In this document: positions 44,362 through 52,337 of the stretch, piece after piece | Layout of the letters: every line of letters starts with the position of its first letter | How positions within the stretch are numbered: the first letter of the stretch is position 1 | NCBI RefSeq assembly: GCF_005145025.1 | Contig: NZ_CP039695.1 | Location: forward strand, 434,001-498,000 | Source: Novosphingobium sp. EMRT-2 | GTDB lineage: Bacteria > Pseudomonadota > Alphaproteobacteria > Sphingomonadales > Sphingomonadaceae | Length of the DNA stretch: 64,000 nucleotides | Direction: 5' to 3' | Program-made: the position numbers and the translations under genes | Notes under the pieces: generated by a model | What the model was told of the DNA's origin: nothing | Database searches by the model: none | The model's input: only the letters and a program-made list of their open reading frames with translations

Positions 44362-45200
44362 CTGTGTCGAAGGACATATCCGCCCGCCTGCGCGATGCCG
44401 CCGGCTTCGTGTTCGACATGGACGGAACGATCGCGCTGGGCGATGCCGCCAGCGGCGGGCACAAGGCGCTACCCCACGCGATAGCGCTTCTCGAGGCGCT
44501 GAAGGCACGGGGCACGCCCTATGTGGTCTTCACCAACGGCACGGCCAAACCGCCTGCCGCCTACGCCGCATCGCTGCGCAAGGCCGGATTTCCGGTGGAG
44601 GACGCGCGGATGCTCACGCCCTCCTCGTCCACTGCGGACTGGCTCAAGCGCTCCGGCGTGGGCAAGGTTCGCGTGCTGGGCAACGCCGGATGCCGCGCGC
44701 CGCTCGATGACGCTGGACTGGCTGTGGTTGGGCCGGACGAGGCGGCCGAGGGGGTGGAAGCGGTCTATACCGGCTGGTTCCGCGAGTTCGATTTTGCGGC
44801 GCTAGAAGCCGCCTGCGATTCGCTGTGGAAGGGCGCAAGGCTGCTGACCGCCAGCAACGTGCCGTTCTTTGCCACGGCCAACGGCCGCGCCATCGGCGCC
44901 AGCTATCCGATCAACGCGATGCTGACCGCGATGACCGGCAAGCGCCCGCGCATCCTGGGCAAGCCTTCGCGCGTGGCGTTCGATACCGCGCGCCTGCTGA
45001 TGGGCCTGCCGAAAAGCGCGGCGAAACACATGGTGGTGGTCGGCGACGATCCGGCATTGGAAATGCGGATGGCCAATGCCGTGGGGGCGCTCTCGGTCGG
45101 CATGGCCACGGGGATCATGGCCAAGAGCGACGCTCTGCCCGAGCGCGACCGGCCGGCCGTGTTGTTGGACAGCCTGAAGCCGCTGCTGGATATCCTCTAA
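44358..45200 (+). CDS. HAD-IIA phosphatase (NagD / nitrophenyl-phosphatase type)
   Basis: 280 residues. Motif I is FDMDGT with D20 nucleophile and D22 acid; FTNGTAKPP gives motif II; the type-IIA cap holds residues about 85-190; LGKPS supplies the motif III Lys and VVVGDDPALEMRMA motif IV. HAD-IIA enzymes hydrolyse small phosphates, including aryl phosphates. Coupled by ATGA to a carboxylase, it could remove an activating phosphate from an aromatic product, as AcvF or HpeD do. The substrate is inferred. Confidence 0.88.
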   Translation: MTVSKDISARLRDAAGFVFDMDGTIALGDAASGGHKALPHAIALLEALKARGTPYVVFTNGTAKPPAAYAASLRKAGFPVEDARMLTPSSSTADWLKRSGVGKVRVLGNAGCRAPLDDAGLAVVGPDEAAEGVEAVYTGWFREFDFAALEAACDSLWKGARLLTASNVPFFATANGRAIGASYPINAMLTAMTGKRPRILGKPSRVAFDTARLLMGLPKSAAKHMVVVGDDPALEMRMANAVGALSVGMATGIMAKSDALPERDRPAVLLDSLKPLLDIL

Positions 45201-45487
45201 CGCCGTTTTGCCGTGGGCGCGTGAAAATCGGGCGGCTTGCCCGAAACCCATGCTACGAATTTCGCGATCACCGGATGGGCACGCAGCGTGTCGGCATCAT
45301 GGCCAATGCGCGCGAGTTCCCCGTTGCCGAACTGGGCGTGCAGCGTGCGGTGGCAGATCGGATGGACGGCCACGGTCTCGCGCCCGCCCCGGCTTTTCGG
45401 CACCGGGTGATGCCATTCGATCCGGCGCCCCAGCGGCCGTTCGCACAACCAGCAGCAGGGCGTGGCTTCGCTCACCTGCCCGATCAC
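45197..45487 (-). CDS. HNH endonuclease-like protein
   Basis: 96 residues. It starts with a GTG that overlaps the DMT transporter stop (GTGA), so the two are coupled. Zinc cysteines lie in CCWLCERPL, the HNH core is EWHHPVPKSRGGRET, and HPICHRTLH completes the metal site. It is a small, stand-alone HNH nuclease fold; many such proteins have no proven role in restriction or mobility. It is convergent with the HAD gene (four-base overlap of stops). Confidence 0.85.
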   Translation of the reverse strand: MIGQVSEATPCCWLCERPLGRRIEWHHPVPKSRGGRETVAVHPICHRTLHAQFGNGELARIGHDADTLRAHPVIAKFVAWVSGKPPDFHAPTAKRR

Positions 45488-46389
45488 GGAGGCGCTTCGG
45501 CCCGACCCGCGTTCCACAGATACAACCCTGCCGCGACGATGATCCCCGCACCGAACAGTGCGGTCGCATCCGGGCGTTCGCGGAACAGCAGCCATCCGAA
45601 GAAGCCGGCCATCAGCAGTTGAACATAGGTCATCGGCGCGATCGTCGCCGCGCCGGCGCGGGTGGTCGCCATATAGACCAGCGTGTGCGCCAGGGTCGCA
45701 CTGCAGGCGATGAGCACGGAACGCGCCACCACGCTTCCTTCCGGCATACCCACATGCAGCATCGGCACACCGCTGAAATGGCCGATGATCGCGGCCGGCA
45801 CCAGGATCAGCGTGGCGAAGAACGCGACGCTGAACTGCATCGCCAGCGCGCTGGCATGGCCCACTACCGCGCGATTGCCGATCATCAGCAGCGCCATGCC
45901 CGTGGCCGAAAGCAGCGGCAGGAACGCCACCACGCCCAGCGTCGCAAGATTGGGCCGCAGCACGATCAGCACGCCCGCAAAGGCGAACGCGCTGGCGATC
46001 CACGTCGCCCGCCGCATCGGCTCGCGCAGGATCAGCGCGGCAAGCAGCCCGGTAATCATCGGGCTGGTGAAAGAGATCGCGGTGGCGGTCGCCATCGGCA
46101 TCAGCAGCAGCGCGGTGAAGAACGCCATGGCAGACGTGGCCACGCCGCAACCCCGCAGAAATTGCCAGCCCGGCCGCGCCATGCAGAACCCGGCCCGCCC
46201 CTCGCGCGAGGCCAGCACCACGCCCAGCCCGATCGTGCCCGCCACATAGCGCAAAGCCGCGATCGCCAGCCCAGGCCACAACCCGGCCATCGACTTGACG
46301 ACCGCATCCCCGACGGAAAGCAGCGCGAAACCGGCAAGCGCGAAAACCAGCCCAGATCTTTCCCGCCCGCGCAAATCATCCCCCAGCAT
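45484..46389 (-). CDS. DMT-superfamily EamA transporter
   Basis: 301 residues, about ten membrane helices in two EamA repeats (LALLGFALLSVGDAV-like start; second repeat AHTLVYMATTRAGAATIAPM). EamA proteins export or import amino acids, metabolites or drugs; no substrate can be deduced. It lies 15 bp after the acyltransferase on the same strand and is translationally coupled to the HNH gene. Confidence 0.87.
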   Translation of the reverse strand: MLGDDLRGRERSGLVFALAGFALLSVGDAVVKSMAGLWPGLAIAALRYVAGTIGLGVVLASREGRAGFCMARPGWQFLRGCGVATSAMAFFTALLLMPMATATAISFTSPMITGLLAALILREPMRRATWIASAFAFAGVLIVLRPNLATLGVVAFLPLLSATGMALLMIGNRAVVGHASALAMQFSVAFFATLILVPAAIIGHFSGVPMLHVGMPEGSVVARSVLIACSATLAHTLVYMATTRAGAATIAPMTYVQLLMAGFFGWLLFRERPDATALFGAGIIVAAGLYLWNAGRAEAPP

Positions 46390-46404
46390 TCCCGGGAGGC
46401 GCCT

Positions 46405-47547
46405 TCAGGCGTGCACCTCCACTGAAGCAGGACGCGGCTTTGCCGCAATTTTCGGACCACGCAAAGCTTTAAGCATTGGCCTTTCAATCATCTGATGAAA
46501 CAGAATGGCGATACCGCAACAGAGTAGCACTTCACCGATCAGAAACAGGTCCACACCTCTGGCGATCGTCGGCAAAAGGACCTGTCCCGGAATGATCACG
46601 AACATGTGCACAAGATAGAGCATGTAAGAGGCATCGCCGAGTGCCAACAGCGCTCCCCATGCTTTGGACCGGTTCAGACGCCCGGCCATGTCACTTCTGG
46701 TGCTCCACCACATCAGCGTCAGGACCGATGCAGCCGCGGGCAGGCCCCACAGCAATGCCCGCGGAAGCGCGGAATGTCCGTCGACGAGATAGACCGGCGG
46801 CGAGAGGAAGGGCACGCCGGCCACCAGCGCATACGCAAAGCCCGACAGGCCAACTGCAGCCGCGATCCAGCCGAGCCTGTCCGGAATGCGTCCGGCGCAA
46901 CGCACCCAAAGCATGTACACGAGAATGCCGAAGCCGAACTCGAACCATATCGGGTTGATGAAAATGGCAAGCAGGTAATGCGCCGGCTGTGAAATGCTCC
47001 CCCACGAGGTCAGAAGCAGCACAGCGGCCAATAGCAGGTGGAGCGATCCTTCGCTTCCACGCTTCAGCCGGATGGAGATCGCCACCACGCAATAGAATGC
47101 CATCTCGTAAGCAAGCGACCATCCCACCAGCAGGACCGGCAGCTCGAACTGCCGTGCATCGAACAGCGGGAGGACCGTAACCCCCAGCAGCACCTCGTTG
47201 ATATAGATTGGGCGACCGACGAGCCACATCGTGAACAGGTAGCATGCCCCGGCCAGCCAATAGACCGGCACGACTCTGACGAAACGATCATTCAGAAAAT
47301 GGCGCGCGGTCAATCCCCGTCTGCTCGCAACGGTCGAGGCCATCACGAAACCCGAAAGCACAAAGAACACGTCCACCCCGATCCCGCCGAAATCGTTGAG
47401 CGGCGGCCACGCGCCCAGAAGGCTGCGCCCCCAGTCCGTTCGTTCATCATCCACGTTGATGGCATGAACCATCACGACCAGCACCGCCGCGATAGCGCGT
47501 AAAGCCTGGATTGCCTCGATCCGGCCCGGCGGGGGTGCTGTCCTCAT
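46405..47547 (-). CDS. Acyltransferase family 3 (OafA-like) membrane protein
   Basis: 380 residues with about ten membrane helices. N-terminal IEAIQALRAIAAVLVVMVHA contains the Arg and catalytic His of the family, and FGGIGVDVFFVLSGFVM is the second hallmark. These enzymes O-acylate surface polysaccharide or other envelope sugars. The DNA here is less GC-rich than the core, as is the divergent glycosyltransferase-like gene, so the pair may have been acquired together for envelope modification. Confidence 0.9.
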   Translation of the reverse strand: MRTAPPPGRIEAIQALRAIAAVLVVMVHAINVDDERTDWGRSLLGAWPPLNDFGGIGVDVFFVLSGFVMASTVASRRGLTARHFLNDRFVRVVPVYWLAGACYLFTMWLVGRPIYINEVLLGVTVLPLFDARQFELPVLLVGWSLAYEMAFYCVVAISIRLKRGSEGSLHLLLAAVLLLTSWGSISQPAHYLLAIFINPIWFEFGFGILVYMLWVRCAGRIPDRLGWIAAAVGLSGFAYALVAGVPFLSPPVYLVDGHSALPRALLWGLPAAASVLTLMWWSTRSDMAGRLNRSKAWGALLALGDASYMLYLVHMFVIIPGQVLLPTIARGVDLFLIGEVLLCCGIAILFHQMIERPMLKALRGPKIAAKPRPASVEVHA

Positions 47548-47581
47548 ACAATCCTCCTTTAGCGGGTAAAGGATATGGAGC

Positions 47582-47611
47582 CGTTAACTGGGACGATCAT
47601 ATAACGTTAAC
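47582..47611. promoter_or_regulatory. Paired CGTTAAC sites in acyltransferase/GT divergent gap
   Basis: CGTTAAC occurs at 47582-47588 and 47605-47611, each containing palindromic GTTAAC, in an A/T-rich 114-bp gap between divergent genes. It is a candidate operator or promoter pair. Confidence 0.35.
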
Positions 47612-47661
47612 CCGATGCTAATCGTAAAATGCAAGGAAACCGGCGGATTATTGGGGGGCGA

Positions 47662-49236
47662 ATGTTGCACACCTCTTTTGCCGAACCGCGAACGCAACAC
47701 GTGCAGGGCCAGCCAGACAACCGCCGTGCGCGGGCAGAGAAGTACATGGTTGCGCTGTTCGAAAGGCTGGATCGCGTTTTCGCGCGCGACGGGGCGTGGG
47801 CGATGGCCGCGACGGCCACCCTGGCGCTCCAGTTCACCCTGGTGTTCCGCCACCGACCATGGCTCGATGAATGGCAGGCGCTCCAGATCGCCGTGCAGTC
47901 CCCCACGCTGACGGAATTGCTGCACAATCTCCGGTACGAAGGGCATCCGCCCCTTTGGTACCTGGTGTTGCGAAGCCTTGCAGCGTTGTTGGGCAACCCG
48001 TTCCTGGCGCTACCTGCGGCGGCAGCCGTTTTTGCGGGCATGACGCAAGGCGCGATCCTTTTTGCTTCCCCTTTCCGGCGGCTCGACCGGCTCATGCTGG
48101 CGACATCCGAACTGGTCCTTTTCGAATTTCTGACCATCTCGCGCAGCATGACGATGGGTTGCGCGTTCGCCATATTGGCGATCTCCTTATGGCGCAGAGG
48201 TCAGTGGTCGTGGTTGTTTATCGCATTGCTTCCACTGTGCGATTTCCTGTTCGGCGTCATTTCAATAGCGTTGGTCTATCTGCGCTGGCGCGAAGGGCGG
48301 TTGGCTTATGTCCCGGCCGCGATATGGGGCATCAGCGGCATGGTCTCGGCTTGGACGGTGCGGCCGATGCCCGACATCGTACCGGCGCTGGGAAGCAAGG
48401 GCGTGCTGCTCGGCACTGCGATCTGGGCGTCCAATCTTTCCAGCCTTGGGTTGCCTTGGCAGGGAATAGCTTTCAAACCCGAATGGAATTCGCCGCCGCC
48501 CCTGCTGCTCGGCGGCCTGGCGCTTGGGGCGTTCATGGCGGTATGTTGGCGGGAAACCAGGGGACGGCGGGACGATGCTTTGCTGATCGGCGGCATGATG
48601 GCGCTGACGTGGGCATTCAGCATCGCGGTCTATCCCCTCGCCATCCGGCATCTGATGCTGATTGCTTTGCTCCTGATAATGTTGACGTGGCGACACGCCG
48701 CGGCAGGCAAAGGCATGCCCTCGATCGGCTTTCGTAGTTGGTTGCTCCTGCTATCGGCCTGTGGCCTGGCCACATCCACGATCGCCTTCGCCATGCCGTT
48801 CCACAACGCCGAGGCGGCAGCGCGGGAGATTGACCGCCTTGGATTGCGGGACAAGGACTGGATGACTTTTCCCCAGTCGAGTGCGCAAGGCGTATCCGCG
48901 CTCACGGGCATTCTTTTCGAGCGTACGAGCGATTCCTGCGTGCAGGATTTCGTGCGCTGGAACCACCGGACCAGCAAGCGGACCGAGCAGCCCGATGGTC
49001 TCTACCGCGATCTGGCCCGCAAGATGAAAAGCGATGGTCGCTTCTACCTCTTGACGGACCGCTACCTTCCACATCGTCCCTCCTTCGTTGAACAGATCGC
49101 CGAGATTCCGGCCGGGTACGACGGTGAATCCTTCGGGCTTTACGTGGTAGGCAAGGCGCTTCCCGCAAGCAGGGCACATCACCCCCGCTGCAACGGCCCG
49201 GCCAACCCTTTGCCTCCAGCCCTGCCACGTAGTTAG
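47662..49236 (+). CDS. GT-C-like polytopic membrane glycosyltransferase (putative)
   Basis: 524 residues from the ATG at 47662, preceded by GGGGGG. Many membrane helices; an acidic pair in RPWLDEWQA in the first outside loop and YEGHPPLWYLVLRSL match the polyprenol-sugar-dependent GT-C pattern (compare GT39/GT83). A periplasmic C-terminal region of about 110 residues ends the protein. It probably transfers a sugar from a lipid carrier to envelope polymer. It is divergent from the acyltransferase, with which it may work. Confidence 0.7.
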   Translation: MLHTSFAEPRTQHVQGQPDNRRARAEKYMVALFERLDRVFARDGAWAMAATATLALQFTLVFRHRPWLDEWQALQIAVQSPTLTELLHNLRYEGHPPLWYLVLRSLAALLGNPFLALPAAAAVFAGMTQGAILFASPFRRLDRLMLATSELVLFEFLTISRSMTMGCAFAILAISLWRRGQWSWLFIALLPLCDFLFGVISIALVYLRWREGRLAYVPAAIWGISGMVSAWTVRPMPDIVPALGSKGVLLGTAIWASNLSSLGLPWQGIAFKPEWNSPPPLLLGGLALGAFMAVCWRETRGRRDDALLIGGMMALTWAFSIAVYPLAIRHLMLIALLLIMLTWRHAAAGKGMPSIGFRSWLLLLSACGLATSTIAFAMPFHNAEAAAREIDRLGLRDKDWMTFPQSSAQGVSALTGILFERTSDSCVQDFVRWNHRTSKRTEQPDGLYRDLARKMKSDGRFYLLTDRYLPHRPSFVEQIAEIPAGYDGESFGLYVVGKALPASRAHHPRCNGPANPLPPALPRS

Positions 49237-49336
49237 GAATTCCTGAACGTTTCCCGATTATTCACCGCGTTTGCATAAGGACTGGTGACCTTCTTCCTCC
49301 ATTTTCCGGAAGGGGTCGCAAGACGGGATCTATTTA

Positions 49337-50869
49337 ATGAGCGCTTTTGGGCGAAAGAACGGACTTGGCGGCGGCGGTTCCATGCGGCCTTCCTTCGGTG
49401 TCGCGCGGCCCATGCGGGCTGGCGAACAAGCTCCCGCGGGCCAGCCCGCGCCAGCGAGCCAGCCGCCGGTCGGTGGCCAGCAGTTCCCGCCCCTTCCTGC
49501 CGAATCCGAAAGCGCCGCGCCGCAGAACCCGATGAAGGCGGATGCGATGACGCGCCTTGCCGATCGCGTCAACGGCGTCCACGAAAGCACTTATCAGGCC
49601 GAAGGCTTCGAAGCCTCGGTCCACAAGATCAAGGAACAGGTGCTGCCGCGCCTGCTCGAACGCGTCGATCCCGAAGCCGCCGCCACGTTGACCAAGGACG
49701 AACTGTCCGAGGAATTCCGCCCGATCATCATGGAAGTGCTGGCGGAACTGAAAGTCACGCTCAACCGGCGCGAACAGTTCGCGCTGGAAAAGGTGCTGAT
49801 CGACGAACTGCTGGGCTTCGGTCCGCTGGAAGAACTGCTCAACGATCCTGACGTGACCGACATCATGGTCAACGGCCCGGAACAGACCTACATCGAAAAG
49901 AAGGGCAAGCTGACCATCGCGCCGATCCGGTTCCGCGATGAAAGCCACCTGTTCCAGATCGCGCAGCGCATCGTCAACCAGGTGGGCCGCCGCGTCGACC
50001 AGACCACGCCGCTGGCCGACGCCCGCCTGAAGGACGGCAGCCGCGTCAACGTGATCGTGCCGCCGCTCAGCTTGCGCGGCACCGCCATCTCGATCCGTAA
50101 GTTTTCCGAAAAGCCGATCACGCTCGACATGCTGCGCGATTTCGGTTCGATGTCGGACAAGATGTGCACCGCGCTGAAAGTCGCGGGCGCGTGCCGCATG
50201 AACATCGTGATCTCGGGCGGTACCGGTTCGGGTAAGACGACCATGCTCAACGCCCTGTCGAAGATGATCGATCCGGGCGAACGCGTGCTGACGATCGAGG
50301 ACGCGGCCGAACTGCGCCTGCAGCAGCCGCACTGGCTGCCGCTGGAAACCCGCCCGCCGAACCTGGAAGGTCAGGGCGCCATCACCATCGGCGATCTCGT
50401 CAAGAACGCGCTGCGTATGCGCCCGGACCGGATCATCCTGGGCGAAATCCGTGGCGCCGAATGCTTCGACCTGCTCGCCGCGATGAACACCGGCCACGAT
50501 GGTTCGATGTGTACGCTGCACGCCAACAGCCCGCGCGAATGCCTAGGCCGTATGGAAAACATGATCATGATGGGCGACATCAAGATCCCGAAGGAAGCCA
50601 TCAGCCGCCAGATCGCTGAATCGGTGGACCTGATCGTGCAGGTCAAGCGCCTGCGCGATGGTTCGCGCCGCACCACCAACGTGACCGAAGTGATCGGCAT
50701 GGAAGGCGACGTGATCGTGACGCAGGAACTGTTCAAGTTCGAATATCTGGACGAGAGCGACGACGGCAAGATCATCGGCGAATTCCGCTCGACCGGCCTG
50801 CGCCCCTACACGCTGGAAAAGGCACGCCAGTTCGGCTTCGACCAGGCCTACCTCGACGCCTGCCTTTGA
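49337..50869 (+). CDS. cpaF: Tad pilus assembly ATPase CpaF/TadA
   Basis: 510 residues. After a Gly/Pro-rich N-terminus (about 1-65) comes an N-terminal domain and the secretion ATPase core: LLGFGPLEELLNDPDVTDIMVN, Walker A GGTGSGKTTMLNAL, Asp box LTIEDAAELRL, Walker B RIILGEIRGAE and the His box HANSPRECL. It powers Flp pilus assembly. Other tad genes (cpaB, C, D, E, tadB, C) are not adjacent, and the Flp pilins are 43 kb away at 6.1-6.9 kb. Confidence 0.94.
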   Translation: MSAFGRKNGLGGGGSMRPSFGVARPMRAGEQAPAGQPAPASQPPVGGQQFPPLPAESESAAPQNPMKADAMTRLADRVNGVHESTYQAEGFEASVHKIKEQVLPRLLERVDPEAAATLTKDELSEEFRPIIMEVLAELKVTLNRREQFALEKVLIDELLGFGPLEELLNDPDVTDIMVNGPEQTYIEKKGKLTIAPIRFRDESHLFQIAQRIVNQVGRRVDQTTPLADARLKDGSRVNVIVPPLSLRGTAISIRKFSEKPITLDMLRDFGSMSDKMCTALKVAGACRMNIVISGGTGSGKTTMLNALSKMIDPGERVLTIEDAAELRLQQPHWLPLETRPPNLEGQGAITIGDLVKNALRMRPDRIILGEIRGAECFDLLAAMNTGHDGSMCTLHANSPRECLGRMENMIMMGDIKIPKEAISRQIAESVDLIVQVKRLRDGSRRTTNVTEVIGMEGDVIVTQELFKFEYLDESDDGKIIGEFRSTGLRPYTLEKARQFGFDQAYLDACL

Positions 50870-50884
50870 TCGGCTGCCGTCTGT

Positions 50885-51091
50885 TCAGATGGTGTGGAAC
50901 CAGTCGCGCGCGGCCACGCCGAGCGCGACGCAGCCGATCATCATCGCCAGAAAGTAGATCGTCGTCCACGGCATGAAGCCGACGGCGTCGGGATCGCTGC
51001 GGCGCAACCGCCGGCGGTCGGCCCACCACGCGATCATCGCCAGCAGAATGGCCACAACCCCGATCGAACCCATCGTCACCGCATCGTCCAT
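50885..51091 (-). CDS. Small inner-membrane protein, two helices
   Basis: 68 residues with two hydrophobic helices (GVVAILLAMIAWWA; TIYFLAMMIGCVALGVA) separated by an Arg-rich, positively charged loop (DRRRLRRSDPD). No family recognised. It is convergent with cpaF. A real gene is likely from the clear hydrophobic design, but function is unknown. Confidence 0.6.
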   Translation of the reverse strand: MDDAVTMGSIGVVAILLAMIAWWADRRRLRRSDPDAVGFMPWTTIYFLAMMIGCVALGVAARDWFHTI

Positions 51092-51138
51092 GCGCCGAAG
51101 ATGGGAACGAAGCGCTTGATCGCAAGCCCCGTGCGCCT

Positions 51139-52050
51139 ATGGGCAAGCGCATGGACCGCATGAACCGACCGATCCTGGCGCTGGGGCTGCGCCTGGCCGC
51201 CATGGCTTCGCTTTCGGTCATGCTGATGCTGGTCAAGGTGGCGGGCACACGCGGCGTCAGCCTGCCGGAGACCTTGTTCTGGCGGCAGTTCTTTCCCGGC
51301 CTGATCCTGCTCGGCTATCTTGCCGCGCGCGGCCAGCTTGCCGTGCTCAAGACGCAGCGGCTGTGGGTCCATGCCCGCCGCGCGGCCTTCGGCGGCACGG
51401 GCATGTTCCTGACCCTGGGCGCGGTGATCCTGCTACCCCTGGCCGAATCCACCGTGCTGGGCTTCACCGCGCCGATGTTCGCGGTGATCCTCGCGGCGGT
51501 GGTGCTTAAGGAGCCGGTGGGCTGGGTGCGCTGGTCCGCCGTGCTCCTCGGGCTGGCGGGCATTCTGGTGATAACGGGTCCGAACCAGTCGCATCTGCCG
51601 CTGTTCGGCATCGCCGTGGGCGTCGGCGCGGCGTTCATGGTCGCGGTTATCGCCATCCAGTTGCGCGATCTGGGACGGACCGAACAACCGCTGACGGTGG
51701 TGTTCTGGTTCTCCGCCTTCACCTCGCCGGTGCTGGCCCTGTTCCTGCTGCGCACCGGCGTCCACCATGACGCAACGGACTGGCTGATCCTGTTCGGCAT
51801 CGGCCTGTCCGGCCTGATCGGCCAGATATTCCTCACCGCCGCGCTTCGCTATGGCAGCGTATCGAGCGTGATCGTCATGGACTATTCCGCCTTTGCCTGG
51901 GCAACGCTGTGGGGTTGGCTAGTGTTCGACCATCTGCCCCCGGCCTCCACCTGGATCGGCGCCCCCATCGTGATCGCCGCCGGACTGATCATCGCCTGGC
52001 GGGAGCACCTGCTGCATCGCGAACGCGCGGGCGACGCGCTGACCGCATAA
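51139..52050 (+). CDS. DMT-superfamily EamA transporter
   Basis: 303 residues with ten predicted helices in two EamA repeats (first ETLFWRQFFPGLILLGYLA; second FFTAALRYGSVSSVIVMDY-like segment). The start may be any of three close ATGs (51139, 51151, 51160). Substrate unknown. A second DMT transporter lies at 45484. Confidence 0.86.
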   Translation: MGKRMDRMNRPILALGLRLAAMASLSVMLMLVKVAGTRGVSLPETLFWRQFFPGLILLGYLAARGQLAVLKTQRLWVHARRAAFGGTGMFLTLGAVILLPLAESTVLGFTAPMFAVILAAVVLKEPVGWVRWSAVLLGLAGILVITGPNQSHLPLFGIAVGVGAAFMVAVIAIQLRDLGRTEQPLTVVFWFSAFTSPVLALFLLRTGVHHDATDWLILFGIGLSGLIGQIFLTAALRYGSVSSVIVMDYSAFAWATLWGWLVFDHLPPASTWIGAPIVIAAGLIIAWREHLLHRERAGDALTA

Positions 52051-52144
52051 CCAATCCCACGGCGGAACCACCCGCCGTTCCGATCGTTCCAGCGGTTCAC
52101 CACCGCCAATGCGGTGTTCCGCTGTTTACGAGAGGAGATTTCCC

Positions 52145-52279
52145 ATGATCCGCAAGATCGTTCTCGCGACGGTCCTGGGTGGCCTGGTGCTGGGCACCGC
52201 CGCCTGCAACACCGTGAAGGGCGCCGGCCGCGACATCGAATCGGTCGGCCAGGCCGGTTCCGACGTGATCCACAAGTAA
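52145..52279 (+). CDS. Entericidin A/B-family lipoprotein
   Basis: 44 residues, preceded by GAGGAG. Signal segment IRKIVLATVLGGLVLG ends in the lipobox TAAC with Cys at position 21; the tail NTVKGAGRDIESVGQAG is the entericidin signature. Entericidins are small membrane-active lipoproteins; in E. coli entericidin A and B form an antidote/toxin pair. Only one such gene is here. It is convergent with gcvPB. Confidence 0.88.
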   Translation: MIRKIVLATVLGGLVLGTAACNTVKGAGRDIESVGQAGSDVIHK

Positions 52280-52297
52280 GGCTTTTGAAGACGAAGA

Positions 52298-52316
52298 CCG
52301 CCGATCACTCCGGCGG
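52298..52316. terminator. Possible bidirectional terminator
   Basis: CCGCCG and CGGCGG arms with a 7-base loop lie between the convergent entericidin and gcvPB genes and are followed by CCTT rather than a full T run. Weak. Confidence 0.4.
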
Positions 52317-52337
52317 CCTTCGCTCAAAGGATACGGA

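Noticed and set aside
45197..45487. HNH nuclease as part of a restriction or defence system
   Set aside because: No methyltransferase, helicase or other defence gene is adjacent; its coupling is to a metabolite transporter.
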